A DNA stretch of 64,000 bases from Alphaproteobacteria bacterium (GTDB lineage Bacteria; Pseudomonadota; Alphaproteobacteria; Rs-D84; CACZYB01), in the NCBI GenBank assembly GCA_017938435.1, contig JAGBBO010000038.1:1-64000 (forward strand), given 5' to 3'. Within the stretch, counting starts at the first letter, position 1, and each line of letters starts with the position of its first letter. The notes beneath the pieces were generated by a model. That model did no database searches and was not told where the DNA came from. It saw only the letters and a list, made by a program, of their open reading frames with translations. Of the stretch, positions 33,548-42,364 are shown one piece after another. The translations under genes were made by a program, and so were the position numbers.

Positions 33548-33573
33548 ATAAAAGGAATTATAAGGAGGATAAA

Positions 33574-33924
33574 ATGAAAAAATTTTTATGTTATTTAAGT
33601 GTGGCTTTTGCACTTACCGCATGTGCAACATCAAATAAAAAACCTGCCCTTGAAAAAATAGAAGAAAGTGAAACATTACAACTCCCATCTGAATTTGCTG
33701 CTGCATTTACAGAAAGTTCTGTTAATACATGCATTACAAATGGTAACGATGTAAACGATTGCACTTGTTATTCAAATGAAATACTTAAAACTTTCACTGT
33801 CGAAGATTTTGCAACAGTATATTCTTTAACCACAAATTCCGAAGATATGAATAATATTATTTCACATCCAGAAATTGGACCAAAAATAATAGACGCATCT
33901 ATCAAATGCTTTTATAAAGAATAA
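33574..33924 (+). CDS. small lipoprotein, unknown function
   Basis: The 116-residue product has a lipoprotein signal ending in LTAC (Cys17). The mature part is short and helical, with four further cysteines (TCITNGNDVNDCTCYSNE and a late KCFY), which could form two disulfides in the periplasm. Own promoter, GGAGG site and terminator. No family recognised. Confidence 0.7.
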   Translation: MKKFLCYLSVAFALTACATSNKKPALEKIEESETLQLPSEFAAAFTESSVNTCITNGNDVNDCTCYSNEILKTFTVEDFATVYSLTTNSEDMNNIISHPEIGPKIIDASIKCFYKE

Positions 33925-33951
33925 TAAGTTTTTAAAAAATTACCATAACAA

Positions 33952-33980
33952 AAAAAACCTCCCCATTGGGAGGCTTTTTA
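33952..33980. terminator. bidirectional terminator between the lipoprotein gene and the HU gene
   Basis: CCTCCC (33958-33963) pairs with GGGAGG (33968-33973), flanked by A7 and T5 runs. Confidence 0.85.
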
Positions 33981-33998
33981 AATCAAAATACTTTTAAC

Positions 33999-34274
33999 TT
34001 ATTTGTTAACAGCATCTTTCAAAGTTTTACCAGCTTTGAATTTTGGTTGAACAGAAGCTGGGATTTTAATTTCTTCACCAGTTCTTGGGTTGTGACCCTT
34101 TGTTGCTTTTCTCTTAGAAACTGAGAAAGTACCAAAACCAATAAGTTTAACTTCTTCTTTTTTCTTTAATGCTTTTGTAACAACATTGATGAATGCATCA
34201 ACAACTTCAGCTGTTTTTGCTTTTGAAAGATCTGTTGCTTCTGCAATTGCATTGATGATATCATTTTTATTCAT
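33999..34274 (-). CDS. hup: HU-family DNA-binding protein
   Basis: The 91-residue protein starts MNKNDIINAIAEATDLSK and has the HU/IHF signature GFGTFSVSKRKATKGHNPRTGEEI, in which the Pro-containing arm inserts into DNA. It bends and compacts the nucleoid. Sequence alone favours HU over IHF (NPRTGEEIKIPAS). It has a consensus-like promoter and a strong AAAAGGAG site; such genes are usually highly expressed. Confidence 0.96.
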   Translation of the reverse strand: MNKNDIINAIAEATDLSKAKTAEVVDAFINVVTKALKKKEEVKLIGFGTFSVSKRKATKGHNPRTGEEIKIPASVQPKFKAGKTLKDAVNK

Positions 34275-34333
34275 AGTATATCTCCTTTTTAGTTTTTACC
34301 TTTTCTATGTATTGATCTTCAACACATACCTTG

Positions 34334-34363
34334 ATTCTAACTATTAAAAACAGCAGAAGTCAA
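34334..34363 (-). promoter_or_regulatory. promoter of the HU gene
   Basis: Minus strand: TTGACT (34363-34358), 18-nt spacer, TAGAAT (34339-34334). Confidence 0.65.
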
Positions 34364-34487
34364 CAAAAAAAATCGAGAAAACCTAGAAAAACACCCTATT
34401 TTGCTCAAAAAATACAAATTTTACCCAAAAACTAAGGATTTGTCGCTATTTTCATAGCATAAAAGCCTAAAAAATCAGCAAGATTCT

Positions 34488-35123
34488 CTAGTAAAGTCCA
34501 TTATATAATCTTGAACTATTAGTCCTTGATTCACCAGAAATTTGCAAGAAATATCGTGAATCATAAAGTGTTGCCCCATCATCATTTGTTCCGCACTTAT
34601 AATACGCATCATCCGTTTTCTTATCTCTACAATCTACATACACACCATTATTCACAACATCTTCCAATGACACCCTATTCGTAGCTAAATCAAGAAGGAC
34701 TTCTGCAAACGCAAGAATTATAACTCCAATAATAAGCATTGCAATATGCATCCACTTCATATCCCCTTCGTATGCTGCTTTAACAAAAATCCACAAAATC
34801 ATAAACACCGCAGCAACATAAATAAGGCGTCTAAATTGTTTAAAAAGTTTTTCTGCCCTAGCAATAAACTTTTTCCATGGTCCTAAATCAGATTCACCAA
34901 AATGTAAATCCCTAACAGAACAAAAAGCCTCTAAATTTTCTTTTTTATTTTTTGCTCTTTTAAGAGTATTAGGACAATTATTTTTTATCCTTCTAACCAT
35001 ATCCTCAGTAAAACGAAAAGTTTGTGTATTAGAAGAAGAACGACGATTTGAATATCTTCTTTGAGCCATAGTTGGGCTTGATAAAAATACTGCTAATACT
35101 AAAAACAAAATAAACTTTTTCAT
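34488..35123 (-). CDS. exported protein with paired membrane helices (VirB2/TrbC-like topology)
   Basis: The 211-residue protein has a signal peptide (1-20, ...SPTMA), an Arg/Ser-rich segment and a basic region. Two adjacent membrane helices follow (about 98-117 and 125-147: RLIYVAAVFMILWIFVKAAY and MHIAMLIIGVIILAFAEVLL). The C-terminal tail contains two cysteine-containing turns. Signal peptide plus a short double-helix hairpin is the topology of VirB2/TrbC pilins, but the protein is about twice as long and no other secretion gene is near. Function unassigned. Confidence 0.65.
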   Translation of the reverse strand: MKKFILFLVLAVFLSSPTMAQRRYSNRRSSSNTQTFRFTEDMVRRIKNNCPNTLKRAKNKKENLEAFCSVRDLHFGESDLGPWKKFIARAEKLFKQFRRLIYVAAVFMILWIFVKAAYEGDMKWMHIAMLIIGVIILAFAEVLLDLATNRVSLEDVVNNGVYVDCRDKKTDDAYYKCGTNDDGATLYDSRYFLQISGESRTNSSRLYNGLY

Positions 35124-35177
35124 TTTACATCTCCTATAACTTATATATTACCATAATTAAGGATTGAATGCAAACAT

Positions 35178-36386
35178 TTATTCAGTAATACTTTTGATAT
35201 CATCTTTAATATCAATACCAATTTCCTTTGTCGTTTTTGCACCCAAAGATTTCATATCTTCGGCAATAGAGATAGCATTTCCACGCCCCGAAGATAATTG
35301 TTTAAACGCTTCATCATAAGCCTTTTTTGCAGTATTAAGCCCCTTATCAATACCTTCCATATTACCAACAAATCCAACTAATTTATCATAAAGTTGACCT
35401 GCCTTATCTGCAATTTTACTTGCATTCTGATTTTGCTTTTCTATGTTCCACAAATTTTTCACAGTCCTAAGTATAGGAAGAATTGATGACGGAGTTGTTA
35501 TTGCAACATTATTTTTATAGGCGTTATCATAAATTGTATTATCTGCCTTTAATGCCTCTATATACGCATGTTCATTTGGAATAAACATAAATACGAAATC
35601 CAAACTATTATCTTTCAAAAGTTTTTGATACTCCTTTGTCGAAAGTTCAGAAATATGTTTTTTAATTGATGATATATGAAGATCCAAAAAATGTCTTTTT
35701 TCTGAATTATCTTCTGACTTAACATAATCAACATAATTTGATATAGACACCTTTGAATCAACAATAAGTTTTTTTCCATCAGGAAGAGAAATTATACAAT
35801 CCGGACGAAGATTTTCACCATCCTCCCCTTTTAAATTAAATTGCATTTGATAATCAATTCCTTCCAAAAATCCAGCCATATCCAAAATGTTTTTAAGTTG
35901 ATTTTCACCCCAATCTCCCTGAATTTTTGTATTACCCTTCAATGCCTTAACTAAATCATCAGCATTTTTTGATAAAGTAGTATTCATATTTTTTAGGTCT
36001 TCAAGATTCTTTTTCAAAAAGCCCTTATCTTCTCTATTTATTTCATTTGTCCGTTCAATAAGGCTTTTAAAATTATTTATGTCCATTTTAAATGGATTAA
36101 GTATAGTAGAAAGATTTTCCTTTTGTTCCCTATCCAAATCCGCCTTTTGATTTTTAAGGACACGATTCGAAATATTTTCGAATTTTTCCTCCATAGTCTT
36201 TTGAATTAAATCCAAATTTTTCGAAGCATTTTCTTTCTCGGTTTTTAAAATAAATTCCAATTTATCTTTTTCAAATTTTAGTTTAGTAAAATTATCTTTT
36301 ATCCTGTTTTTTTCATTTAATTCTTTTTGCCAATAAAATACAGCCACTATTGAAATTATAAAAAGTAAAATTGTTGCTATTTCCAT
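35178..36386 (-). CDS. rmuC: DNA recombination protein RmuC
   Basis: The 402-residue protein has an N-terminal membrane helix (about 3-19), a long coiled coil (about 20-150) and the RmuC nuclease-like domain with RPDCIISLPDGKKLIVDSKVS, FVFMFIPNEHAYIEAL and AITTPSSILPILRTV. RmuC limits recombination at inverted repeats; the mechanism is poorly known. It diverges from def. Confidence 0.92.
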   Translation of the reverse strand: MEIATILLFIISIVAVFYWQKELNEKNRIKDNFTKLKFEKDKLEFILKTEKENASKNLDLIQKTMEEKFENISNRVLKNQKADLDREQKENLSTILNPFKMDINNFKSLIERTNEINREDKGFLKKNLEDLKNMNTTLSKNADDLVKALKGNTKIQGDWGENQLKNILDMAGFLEGIDYQMQFNLKGEDGENLRPDCIISLPDGKKLIVDSKVSISNYVDYVKSEDNSEKRHFLDLHISSIKKHISELSTKEYQKLLKDNSLDFVFMFIPNEHAYIEALKADNTIYDNAYKNNVAITTPSSILPILRTVKNLWNIEKQNQNASKIADKAGQLYDKLVGFVGNMEGIDKGLNTAKKAYDEAFKQLSSGRGNAISIAEDMKSLGAKTTKEIGIDIKDDIKSITE

Positions 36387-36454
36387 TTTTATACCTTATA
36401 TTATTAAACATCGGACAAATTATACTAACAAAATTACAAAAAAGAAAGATTAAA

Positions 36455-36994
36455 GTGGAAACAAAAAGAAAATTAACTTTGGTAATTGAACCTGATCCAA
36501 TTCTTCATCAGGTTTCAGAAGAGGTCAAAGAAATTACTTCTGACCTTAACGACATTTTAGACGAGATGGCTTCTATTATGGGACAATTTGATGGTATTGG
36601 TCTTGCTGCACCACAGGTTGGTATCTTAAAACGAATGATTATAATTGATGCCGAAACCATTGCCCGCGAAGACAAAATTCCATTACCTAATGAAAGATAT
36701 CTTAAAATAATAAACCCTGAAATTATAGAGGTATCAAGGGAAACTTGTTTAAAAGAAGAAGGTTGCCTTTCACTTCCTACAATTTACTACACTGTTGAAC
36801 GCCCAGAAAGGATTCGCATAAAATATTTTAATGAAAAAGGTGAAGAATTACATCTTGATGCTGATGGACTTTTAGCGCGTTGTATTGAACACGAAATTGA
36901 CCATCTAAACGGTAAAATTTTCATTGATTATGTTGGTCCATTAAAAAGAAAACTTGCAATTTCTAAACTTAAAAAAATGAAACCAAGAAAATAA
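36455..36994 (+). CDS. def: peptide deformylase
   Basis: The GTG at 36455 gives a 179-residue enzyme. All three metal motifs are present: GIGLAAPQVG, EGCLSLP (Cys ligand) and HEIDHLNG (two His ligands and catalytic Glu). It removes the formyl group from nascent proteins. The frame runs on upstream to 36371 across the rmuC start, but that hydrophobic extension is not a deformylase feature. def-fmt-truA form one operon, so deformylation and formylation enzymes are co-expressed. Confidence 0.94.
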   Translation: METKRKLTLVIEPDPILHQVSEEVKEITSDLNDILDEMASIMGQFDGIGLAAPQVGILKRMIIIDAETIAREDKIPLPNERYLKIINPEIIEVSRETCLKEEGCLSLPTIYYTVERPERIRIKYFNEKGEELHLDADGLLARCIEHEIDHLNGKIFIDYVGPLKRKLAISKLKKMKPRK

Positions 36995-37013
36995 ATAATA
37001 AAGGAGTTTAATT

Positions 37014-37997
37014 ATGATTGAAACCGTTGCGACAGAAAATACTACGGATAAAGAAACAACTGAAACAACAGCCCCAAAAAAATTAAAAATTGTTTTTATG
37101 GGAACACCTGATTTTGCAGTTCCAGCTCTTAAAAATCTTATCGAAAGACATAATGTTGTTGCTGTTTTTACCAAAGAAGCAAAACCGGTTGGTCGCAATA
37201 TGGTTTTAACAAAATCTCCTGTCCAAGTCGTTGCCGAAGAACACGGTATTCCTGTTCATACCCCACATAACTTCAAAAACATTTTGGATATTACAAAGGT
37301 TCAAATGTTTCATCCAGATATGATTGTTGTTTGTGCATACGGTGTGATTCTTCCTGAACGAATTCTTGATGTTCCACAAATTGGTTGCATAAACATTCAC
37401 GCATCTATTTTACCACGTCACCGTGGTGCTAATCCAATCCAAAGGGCAATTATGGCAGGCGACAGAATGGCTGGTGTCACAATTATGAATATGAATGTTG
37501 GTGTTGATACTGGAGAAATGCTTTTAAAGGATGCTATTCCTGTTCCCGAAAATATGACATACGGTGAACTTGAAAATGAATTAAGCCTTATGGGTGCAAG
37601 ACTTATTCTAGAATACATTGATAATATGGATAATATTCTTCCTCAACGACAAACTCGTGAATTCACACTTGCCCCTAAACTTGCAAAGGAAGAGGCCAAA
37701 ATAAATTGGGAAAAATCTGCATACGAAATTCATAACCTTGTTCGTGCATTATCACCTCATCCTTACGCAAATTTCACACACAACGATAACACTATAAAAC
37801 TTATCAAAAGTGAACTTGTAAAAGGTGAAAAAACTGATAAACCAGCAGGCTCAGTTCTAAATAGCAATTTGGATATTGCTTGCGGTGATGGAAATATTTT
37901 AAGGATTCTTTCCCTCCAAAAATCAGGTGGTAAAATTCTTGATACAAAATCATTTTTGAATGGTTATAAAATTGAAATTGGTGAAGTATTAAAGTAA
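37014..37997 (+). CDS. fmt: methionyl-tRNA formyltransferase
   Basis: The 327-residue protein has IVFMGTPDFAVPAL at the start of the fold, the catalytic NIHASILPRHRGANPIQ and GVDTGEML, and a C-terminal OB-like tRNA-binding domain. It formylates Met-tRNA for initiation. A strong AAAGGAG places the start at 37014, which adds about 22 Thr/Glu-rich residues ahead of the usual N-terminus. It follows def by 19 nt. Confidence 0.95.
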   Translation: MIETVATENTTDKETTETTAPKKLKIVFMGTPDFAVPALKNLIERHNVVAVFTKEAKPVGRNMVLTKSPVQVVAEEHGIPVHTPHNFKNILDITKVQMFHPDMIVVCAYGVILPERILDVPQIGCINIHASILPRHRGANPIQRAIMAGDRMAGVTIMNMNVGVDTGEMLLKDAIPVPENMTYGELENELSLMGARLILEYIDNMDNILPQRQTREFTLAPKLAKEEAKINWEKSAYEIHNLVRALSPHPYANFTHNDNTIKLIKSELVKGEKTDKPAGSVLNSNLDIACGDGNILRILSLQKSGGKILDTKSFLNGYKIEIGEVLK

Positions 37998-38740
37998 TGA
38001 CAAAATATCTTCTTGAAATTGAATATGTCGGAACAAATTATTCTGGTTGGCAAATCCAAGATACTGCTCCATCTATCGAGGAAGCATTGGAAAATGCCAT
38101 AGAAAAGTTTTGTGGTGAAAAGACCCTTGTATATTCAAGCGGAAGAACTGATGCTGGTGTTCATGCAATAAAAATGCCTGCCCACATCGAGCTTTCAAAA
38201 GAATACGACCCATACAAAATTTTAATGGGAACAAATTTCCATTTAAAAGATGCAGGCCACACAATTTCGATTCTTAATGTTCAAAAAGTTGATGATGATT
38301 TCCACGCAAGGTTTAGTTGTAAAAAACGACATTACATTTATAAAATTTTAAACAGACCAACCCGACCTGTTATAATGGAAAATCGTGCATGGTGGATTTA
38401 CAATGAACTTGATGTTGATCTTATGAACGAAGTTGCTCAATATCTTTTGGGTCGTCATGATTTTTCAACATTCCGTGCCTCAGAATGTCAGGCAAAATCA
38501 CCAATCAAAACCCTTGATGAAATACGATTCGAAAAAAAAGGTGAAGAAATTGATATGTTCGTTTCCGCACAATCTTTTTTACATCATCAGGTTCGAAATA
38601 TGGTTGGCACACTTGTCCTTGTTGGAAAGCATAAATGGACTAAACAAGATTTTATTGATGCTTTCAACGCCTGTGATCGTCGCCGTGGTGGCCCTACTGC
38701 ACCTGCATGTGGATTATATTTTGATTATGCCGAGTATTAA
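37997..38740 (+). CDS. truA: tRNA pseudouridine(38-40) synthase
   Basis: The 247-residue protein has YSSGRTDAGVHA with the catalytic Asp, RHYIYKILNR and the C-terminal HHQVRNMVGTLV. It modifies the anticodon stem-loop of many tRNAs. Its ATG overlaps the fmt stop (TAATG), showing coupling in the def-fmt-truA-yggU operon. Confidence 0.95.
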   Translation: MTKYLLEIEYVGTNYSGWQIQDTAPSIEEALENAIEKFCGEKTLVYSSGRTDAGVHAIKMPAHIELSKEYDPYKILMGTNFHLKDAGHTISILNVQKVDDDFHARFSCKKRHYIYKILNRPTRPVIMENRAWWIYNELDVDLMNEVAQYLLGRHDFSTFRASECQAKSPIKTLDEIRFEKKGEEIDMFVSAQSFLHHQVRNMVGTLVLVGKHKWTKQDFIDAFNACDRRRGGPTAPACGLYFDYAEY

Positions 38741-38742
38741 AA

Positions 38743-38991
38743 ATGACTAAACAAATTTTTCAAATACACCTTTGCCCTAATGCAAAAAAAGAAGAAATAA
38801 ATGGATTATTTGATGGAAGGATAAAAATATCCATCACTGCACAACCAATAGATGGTAAAGCAAACGATTCTTTAATCAAATTTTTATCAAAACATTTTCA
38901 CATTTCAAAAAGTTCTATTGAAATAGTAAAGGGTCTTACCAGCCGTGATAAAACCCTTTGCATTGATTCGGAAAAAGAAATCAAATTCTAG
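38743..38991 (+). CDS. DUF167 (UPF0235/YggU) family protein
   Basis: The 82-residue protein has the family core: QIHLCPNAKKEEING, ISITAQPIDGKANDSLIKFLSK and the final IVKGLTSRDKTL. Function unknown in the family. It starts 2 nt after truA and ends on a CTAG where its TAG overlaps the TAG of the converging RNase D-like gene. Confidence 0.85.
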   Translation: MTKQIFQIHLCPNAKKEEINGLFDGRIKISITAQPIDGKANDSLIKFLSKHFHISKSSIEIVKGLTSRDKTLCIDSEKEIKF

Positions 38992-39602
38992 TGTGCAAAA
39001 ATATCATCCTCACCAAAACCATTCAAATCCAAAGCACACCTTGTTGGTAAAAATTTAAAAGCATCTTTTGCATACTCCAAACGATTCTCTCTTTTTAATT
39101 TTTCAATCAAAATATCTTTGATTCGGTGAAGATATTCAACATCACCAGCGGCATACTTAATCTGTTTTTCAGAAAGATGAGGCACAGCCCAATCACTTGT
39201 TTGTTCATCCTTATTCAAATCCACATCAAACATTTCTTTTACTAATGCTTTTAAACTATGTTTATCAGTCGAAGTTCTTGAAAGTTTCGATGCAATCTTT
39301 GTGCAAAAAATAGGATTAACATCAACACCTAAACACTTTTTAATCATTGCAACATCAAATCTTGCAAAATGAAAAATTTTTTCAATTTTTGGATTCGCAA
39401 GTAATGCTTTTAAATTAGGACAATTATACGGTGGATTTACCTTAACAACATAAATTGTTCCCTTTCCATCAGTAAGTTGAACAACACAAAGTCTATCCCT
39501 TAACATAGAAAGCCCAGTTGCTTCTGTATCCACAGCAATAGATTTTGAAAACTTTAAATTTTTAGGAAGATCACCTTCTAAATATATGATTTTATTTTCC
39601 AT
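38988..39602 (-). CDS. RNase D-like 3'-5' exonuclease (DEDDy family)
   Basis: The 204-residue single-domain protein has ExoI SIAVDTEATGL (Asp, Glu), ExoII HFARFDVAMI and ExoIII YAAGDVEYLH (Tyr, Asp), the complete DEDDy site. Unlike E. coli RNase D (about 375 residues) it lacks the HRDC domains. Short versions of this kind are common in alphaproteobacteria. The ATG at 39602 is preferred to 39614 because TGAGG lies 6 nt upstream. Likely acts in RNA 3'-end trimming. Confidence 0.88.
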   Translation of the reverse strand: MENKIIYLEGDLPKNLKFSKSIAVDTEATGLSMLRDRLCVVQLTDGKGTIYVVKVNPPYNCPNLKALLANPKIEKIFHFARFDVAMIKKCLGVDVNPIFCTKIASKLSRTSTDKHSLKALVKEMFDVDLNKDEQTSDWAVPHLSEKQIKYAAGDVEYLHRIKDILIEKLKRENRLEYAKDAFKFLPTRCALDLNGFGEDDIFAH

Positions 39603-39954
39603 TTTTAACCTCATAAAATTTTATATAGAATTATTATATTATGATTCTCTAATTTAAGCAAGAAACAAATTACCGATTCTTTCCCAAAAAAGCTAAGGTT
39701 TTCAAAAACTGAATTTATGCAAAAGAAAAATTATTTTTACATAACTTCTTGATTTTAAAGTATTTTTATATTCCTAAGAAAGGATTCTTTAAAAAAATAA
39801 AGTAGCCTGTCAACCTTGAATCGTGTCAAGAATAAAAAAATAATTTAACTATAGATTTTTATTTTTTTACTTTGCTAATATAACGGTGTATCGAAAATGA
39901 TACGACATTGAGAAAAGGATTTGAATATTAACAAAGGAGAGAAGGTTTTCTAAA
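39603..39954. other. 352-nt AT-rich gap upstream of dnaA with four GANTC sites
   Basis: No gene is seen. Four GANTC sites lie at 39643, 39675, 39783 and 39818. Small inverted repeats occur (CTTGA/TCAAG near 39815-39830; GTATC/GATAC just before the ribosome site). No TTATCCACA-type DnaA box was found, so an origin is not supported. The gap probably holds dnaA promoter and control sites; AAAGGAG lies before the ATG. Confidence 0.5.
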
Positions 39955-41304
39955 ATGGAGTGTTGGAAAAAGATACAGGAGACTGTTCAAAAAAGCATTT
40001 CTTCATCTGCATACAGCAGTTGGATTGCCCCGCTTAGTTTTGACAAGATTGATCTTGATACTATATATCTTTGTGCGCCGACCCGTTTTATTGCCGATTG
40101 GGTAAAAAGAAATTACTTCTCTCACCTTCTCTCTGCAATAAATGAGTCTTATCCTAATATAAAAGAAATAAAGTTAAATGTTGGTAGTGTTAAATTTGAA
40201 CCAAAAACTATAGTTGACGAAGTTTCTAATTCAAAGGATGAACTTTTAAATATAGAAACAAAACCTTTGATAAGGGATATTGGCACAAAAACATCACCAA
40301 GATTTACATTTAATTCTTTTGTAAAGGGAGATTCGAACGCACTTGCATTTGAAAGTATCAAACGCGTTGCAAATCAAGATTCCGTATCTTTTAATCCATT
40401 GGTTATTCATTCACCATCTGGATTCGGAAAAACTCACTTATTAAATGCTCTTGCAAACGAATTATCTGTTTCAAAACCTTCAACAAGTGTTATTTACATA
40501 TCTGCTGATAAATTTATGTATTCATTTGTAAAGGCATTAAAAGAAAATGACACATACCGTTTTAAACAAAGTTTCAAATCTGCTGATATTTTAATGATTG
40601 ATGATATTCAATTTATCGCAGGCAAAGAATCTACAGCAAAGGAATTATTCCATATAATTGATGATTACATTACAAACGGAAAGCAAGTAATTATTGCATC
40701 AAACAATTCTCCATTTTTGATTGATGGATTAAATTCTTCACTTAAATCAAGAATTGCATCTGGACTTATTGTTGATATAACACCTGCAAACTTTGATTTA
40801 AGAAAGAAAATTGTTGAAGCAAAGTGCAAAACCTTAAATTTAACATTACAGGCTGGTATTGGTGATTTTATTGCATCAAAAATTTCTTCATCAATAAGGG
40901 AACTTGAAGGTGCATTAAACAGAATTTCCGCACATACAATTTTAATGAACGAAGCTCCTACTCTTTCAAACATAAGAAAGATTCTTGCTGATATTTTAGC
41001 TGTTAATACAAAACCTCTTGATATTCAAGACATCAAAAAAACTGTTGCTGAAAAATGGGGTGTAAGCGTATCTGATATAGATAGTGAGAAAAAACAAAAG
41101 GATATTGTTATCCCAAGACAAGTTGCAATGTATATTGCAAAAAATTTAACATCAAAATCTCTTCCTGAAATTGGAAAAAATTTTGGTGGTCGTGATCATG
41201 CTACTGTGATTTATGCAGTCAAGAAAGTTCGTGAACTTATGATTGCAAATCCACGACTTGAAAACCTTATAAAAGAAACTGAACAAATTTGTTCAAACTT
41301 GTAA
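39955..41304 (+). CDS. dnaA: chromosomal replication initiator DnaA
   Basis: The 449-residue protein has domain I (CWKKIQETVQKSI), a short linker, and the AAA+ domain with SPSGFGKTHL (153-162; the first residue of the P-loop is Ser instead of Gly) and ADILMIDDIQF. The C-terminal DNA-binding domain has the DnaA signature GGRDHATVIYAVKKV. It binds DnaA boxes to open the origin. dnaN, recF and gyrB are not next to it, in keeping with many alphaproteobacteria. A strong terminator follows. Confidence 0.96.
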   Translation: MECWKKIQETVQKSISSSAYSSWIAPLSFDKIDLDTIYLCAPTRFIADWVKRNYFSHLLSAINESYPNIKEIKLNVGSVKFEPKTIVDEVSNSKDELLNIETKPLIRDIGTKTSPRFTFNSFVKGDSNALAFESIKRVANQDSVSFNPLVIHSPSGFGKTHLLNALANELSVSKPSTSVIYISADKFMYSFVKALKENDTYRFKQSFKSADILMIDDIQFIAGKESTAKELFHIIDDYITNGKQVIIASNNSPFLIDGLNSSLKSRIASGLIVDITPANFDLRKKIVEAKCKTLNLTLQAGIGDFIASKISSSIRELEGALNRISAHTILMNEAPTLSNIRKILADILAVNTKPLDIQDIKKTVAEKWGVSVSDIDSEKKQKDIVIPRQVAMYIAKNLTSKSLPEIGKNFGGRDHATVIYAVKKVRELMIANPRLENLIKETEQICSNL

Positions 41305-41306
41305 TT

Positions 41307-41336
41307 AAAAAGGAGGCATTAAAACCTCCTTTTTCT
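41307..41336 (+). terminator. terminator after dnaA
   Basis: AAAAAGGAGG (41307-41316) pairs with CCTCCTTTTT (41325-41334), 10 bp, with T run. Confidence 0.85.
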
Positions 41337-41377
41337 ATTCACTCAACTTTATTATATAATGATGTATCTATATTAAA

Positions 41378-42277
41378 CTAGAATTGAACACCCATTCTCA
41401 CACCATATGACCATCTGTTGTCATCACCATCTGTTCCAACAAGAGCGGTTGAATGTGCATCCAATCTGTTTTCTTTACCTGTTGCATCATAATCAACATA
41501 AAGAGTCAACAAAGCCATATCTGTAGCTTGCCAATTTCCTGATACAACAACATTTGAACTATCTGCTTTATCAAATCCATCTTTATCAATGAATTTTTTA
41601 TATTTATAAGCAACATTCATTGACCAATCATCAGAAAATACTAATTGACCTTCTACACCAGCATTCCAGTATGATGTATCACCAAGTTCTTTTTTAGCAT
41701 AATCTTTTTTATCATCAGTATCATACATATATCCAGCGTTGAAAGCCATAATGAAATCCTGACTAAGGTTCAAGCCAAGTTTTGTTCCAATGAAAACACC
41801 TGTATCTTTTTTACCATAGTCTTCAATAGGAAGAGTGATTGAATATTGATCAACCATATCATCAGCAATATCAACACTTACACCAGCAGTAATATCCCAA
41901 ACCAAATCTTGGTTAGCAACAGGTCTATACAAACCACCGATTGTCATATTTGATACTTGGCTATCTTTACCAAAGAAATTTGCATCTTTAGACATCCAGC
42001 CATAACCAATCGCAGCAGATATAGCCCAATCTTGACTTATGCCATAACCAAATTCTTCTGTTAATGAGTAAGAATCATCATGATCACTAACAGGAGTATA
42101 GTTAAAGTTAGTCTTGGAATAAAACTTTCCTTCCATAGGCTTATACATTGGGTTTTCCATATTTGTTAAAGATGGAGTAACCATATTTACACTACTATTT
42201 CCTTGATACATCTGAGCAGATGCCATTGAGGAAATCAAAGTAGCCGTTGCCAAAGTTAATAGACTTACTTTTTTCAT
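41378..42277 (-). CDS. outer-membrane beta-barrel protein (paralogue of 540-1253)
   Basis: The 299-residue protein has a signal peptide (1-21, ...SSMASA), then an N-terminal motif ENPMYKPMEGKFYSKT shared with the smaller barrel at 540. Alternating strands with Tyr/Trp at ends follow, and it finishes with GVRMGVQF, a classic terminal-Phe beta-signal. It is about 60 residues longer than its paralogue. AAAGGA and a possible operator lie upstream. Likely a porin-like or structural barrel; specificity unknown. Confidence 0.8.
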   Translation of the reverse strand: MKKVSLLTLATATLISSMASAQMYQGNSSVNMVTPSLTNMENPMYKPMEGKFYSKTNFNYTPVSDHDDSYSLTEEFGYGISQDWAISAAIGYGWMSKDANFFGKDSQVSNMTIGGLYRPVANQDLVWDITAGVSVDIADDMVDQYSITLPIEDYGKKDTGVFIGTKLGLNLSQDFIMAFNAGYMYDTDDKKDYAKKELGDTSYWNAGVEGQLVFSDDWSMNVAYKYKKFIDKDGFDKADSSNVVVSGNWQATDMALLTLYVDYDATGKENRLDAHSTALVGTDGDDNRWSYGVRMGVQF

Positions 42278-42364
42278 AATTATTATCCTTTCTTTGTGTT
42301 AAAATTCACAACTCTCACTTGTGGAATTGCTTGATTTCAACTATAAATAGAAAAAAGGATTAAA

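Noticed and set aside
36371-36454. N-terminal extension of peptide deformylase
   Set aside because: It overlaps the rmuC start, is hydrophobic, and is absent from the family's normal N-terminus.
39603-39954. Replication origin beside dnaA
   Set aside because: No TTATNCACA-type DnaA boxes on either strand; AT-richness alone is not evidence in this genome.
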